Assembly: GCF_003991875.1 (NCBI RefSeq)
Contig: NZ_CP031423.1
Span: 1,674,001 to 1,738,000, forward strand
Reading direction: 5' to 3'
Source of the DNA: Microbacterium lemovicicum
GTDB taxonomy: Bacteria > Actinomycetota > Actinomycetes > Actinomycetales > Microbacteriaceae
Length of the DNA: 64,000 nt
The position numbers were made by a program, and so were the translations under genes. This document shows, in pieces, positions 62,902-64,000 of the stretch (positions within the stretch are counted from its first letter, which is position 1; every line of letters starts with the position of its first letter). The notes below the pieces were generated by a model. That model did no database searches, was not told the origin of the DNA, and saw nothing but the letters and a program-made list of their open reading frames with translations.

Positions 62902-63935
62902 GGGATCACTTTCGCGTCGAGGATGTGGGACGAGGCGCCCAGCAGACGGATCTTCTCCGTCGATCCCTGGCCGGGAACGTAGAAGAAGAGCTGGTCGCTG
63001 TAGGTCGTGGTGAAGCCGGTCGCGGACTGCTCCGCCCCGACGAGAGCCTTCACGGTCGGGTTGTTCGTCAGCTTGATCACCGCATCGGCGTTCGTCGGCT
63101 TCACGGTGTCGGTCTCGTTGATGTTGACCGCTACGATGGCACCGCTCTCCAGCGTAGCCAGCGCCAGCGGGGGCTGGCTTCCCGCGGACGACTCGAACGT
63201 CAGGCTGCCCGTGTCGGCCGCGGTCTGGTTGAACTCGTCGAGCCGCTTCTGGCGGTCTGCCGCAACCCCCGTGCGGAAGCTGTCGCTGTCGGCGTCGAAC
63301 AGGCTGAGCGAGGTGCTCGCGTCGCCGTTGTTGAGGATGTCGGCGTACGCGGCCGCCACCTTGTCGGGCGCGAGGGTGAGGAAGTCGGACCCCGGCGGGA
63401 CCTGCGGTGCGCCGACGTAGGGGGCGGCGAGCTCGGGCAGCTCGGTGGATGCCTCGAGGTTGGCCATGTAGGTGAGCTTGAAGGCGGACCACGGGTCGGC
63501 CTGGGTGAGCATCATGATGCTCGAGACCTTGTCGGCCTGGTCGTCGACGACGGTCATGACGGTGCGCGGCCAGGCGTCGTAGGCGACGGGCAGGACGATG
63601 CGCAGCGGCTTGGCCTGCACCGCGGGCAGCGCGGCATAGTCGGCGATCGAGGACCGGAGCGTGTAGTTCGTGGTGCGCTCGGCGAGCATGGCGCCGTCCA
63701 GACGGGTGGAGGCCAGAGCCTGGTCGCTCGCGGCGTCCGCCTCGGCCACGGTGTCGGCCACGCGCGCGAGGATCCGCTCCGCCTGTGCCTCGGTGACGGC
63801 CGGGGACTGCTGTCCCTCGGGCACGATCACGGATGCCGACGGCGTGGGGGTGGCCGTGCCGCCGAGGGTCGGCCAGGCGTCCGCCGAGCAGCCGGTCACC
63901 AGGAGCGCGGAGACGGCGACGAGCGGCACGAGCAT
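62898..63935 (-). CDS. Putative lipoprotein of unknown function (start may lie beyond the window)
   Basis: At least 345 residues. The reading frame is open to the window edge. The ATG at 63935 gives a hydrophobic start MLVPLVAVSALLVTGCSADA with lipobox LVTGC, but the frame upstream adds Arg-rich sequence (RRSLGRGRRT), as in a signal-peptide n-region, and no ribosome-binding site precedes this ATG. So the true start is probably upstream of the window edge. After a Pro/Thr linker, the domain has helices and strands (LARVADTVAEADAASDQALA, RIVLPVAYDAWPRTVMTVVD, VAVNINETDTVKPTNADAVI). I do not recognise it. Its gene overlaps the thioredoxin-TPR gene. Confidence 0.75.
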   Translation of the reverse strand: MLVPLVAVSALLVTGCSADAWPTLGGTATPTPSASVIVPEGQQSPAVTEAQAERILARVADTVAEADAASDQALASTRLDGAMLAERTTNYTLRSSIADYAALPAVQAKPLRIVLPVAYDAWPRTVMTVVDDQADKVSSIMMLTQADPWSAFKLTYMANLEASTELPELAAPYVGAPQVPPGSDFLTLAPDKVAAAYADILNNGDASTSLSLFDADSDSFRTGVAADRQKRLDEFNQTAADTGSLTFESSAGSQPPLALATLESGAIVAVNINETDTVKPTNADAVIKLTNNPTVKALVGAEQSATGFTTTYSDQLFFYVPGQGSTEKIRLLGASSHILDAKVIP

Positions 63936-64000
63936 GGTGCGACGACCGCGCCCGAGCGAGCGGCGCGACGCACTGCTGCTGATGACACCCTTGTCCGCCT

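Overview
The window is high-GC (about 70 percent G+C) actinobacterial chromosome. The best fit is Microbacteriaceae, probably Microbacterium or a close relative. The reasons are paired clpP1/clpP2 beside clpX, trigger factor with a Lys-rich tail, GatCAB, coproporphyrin-type ferrochelatase with a C-terminal Cys cluster, GlgE maltosyltransferase, a DUF222/HNH protein, frequent GTG starts, and TAnnnT -10 boxes placed 6-7 nt before start codons. No phage, insertion sequence, CRISPR array or biosynthetic gene cluster is visible. This is mainly core chromosome with a few accessory pieces.

Layout. 1-2.3 kb: 3' part of valS and a small protein. 2.3-6.1 kb: an ArsR-like regulator diverging from an M3 peptidase (dcp), then a RibD-like reductase. 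6.2-11.3 kb: ClpX-ClpP2-ClpP1, a TPR protein, trigger factor and tRNA-Pro, a proteostasis block read leftward. 11.4-17.1 kb: tRNA-Gly, gamma-carbonic anhydrase, SGNH/acyltransferase-3 membrane protein, dps, and a NarL-type two-component system. 17.2-22.2 kb: amidohydrolase, PaiB-like protein, Nei glycosylase, RpiB and ferrochelatase (leftward). 22.3-30.3 kb (rightward): aminopeptidase N, an ABC exporter coupled to a second two-component system, MscS channel and truncated haemoglobin. 30.4-36.2 kb: two acyl-CoA thioesterases, EttA, a lipoprotein, an SSB paralogue and a small protein behind an SOS-like box. 36.2-38.3 kb: MocR-type regulator and YczE membrane protein. 38.3-41.7 kb: tRNA-Arg, orn, tRNA-His, zincin-clpS-DUF2017 operon, a P-loop kinase and a GerW-like protein. 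41.7-50 kb: dinB, gatCAB, fatty acyl-CoA ligase, DUF222/HNH protein. 50-55.4 kb: yciI, ligA, mnmA and cysteine desulfurase. 55.4-61.9 kb: glgX-glgE-glgB for alpha-glucan metabolism. 61.9-64 kb: thioredoxin-TPR protein and a lipoprotein that may begin outside the window.

How it works together. Protein quality control is concentrated here: Clp protease, ClpS adaptor, trigger factor, thioredoxin-TPR protein and two large peptidases. Cysteine desulfurase and MnmA probably supply s2U34 tRNA modification. GlgE and GlgB would build alpha-glucan from maltose-1-phosphate and GlgX trims it. LigA, DinB, Nei and SSB are genome-maintenance proteins.

Signals not explained by genes. (1) 21 genes carry a TAnnnT box exactly 6-7 nt before the start codon, predicting leaderless mRNAs. 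Twice the upstream gene's TAG stop is the first half of that box. (2) A four-copy 14-bp operator array covers the promoter of the ArsR-like gene. (3) A LexA-type palindrome overlaps a -10 box before a 104-residue unknown protein. (4) Three intergenic minisatellites have 14-, 15- and 16/10-bp units. (5) The 9-mer GGATGCCGC is strongly over-represented. None of these proves a new system, but the operator array, the SOS-like gene and the minisatellites deserve follow-up.
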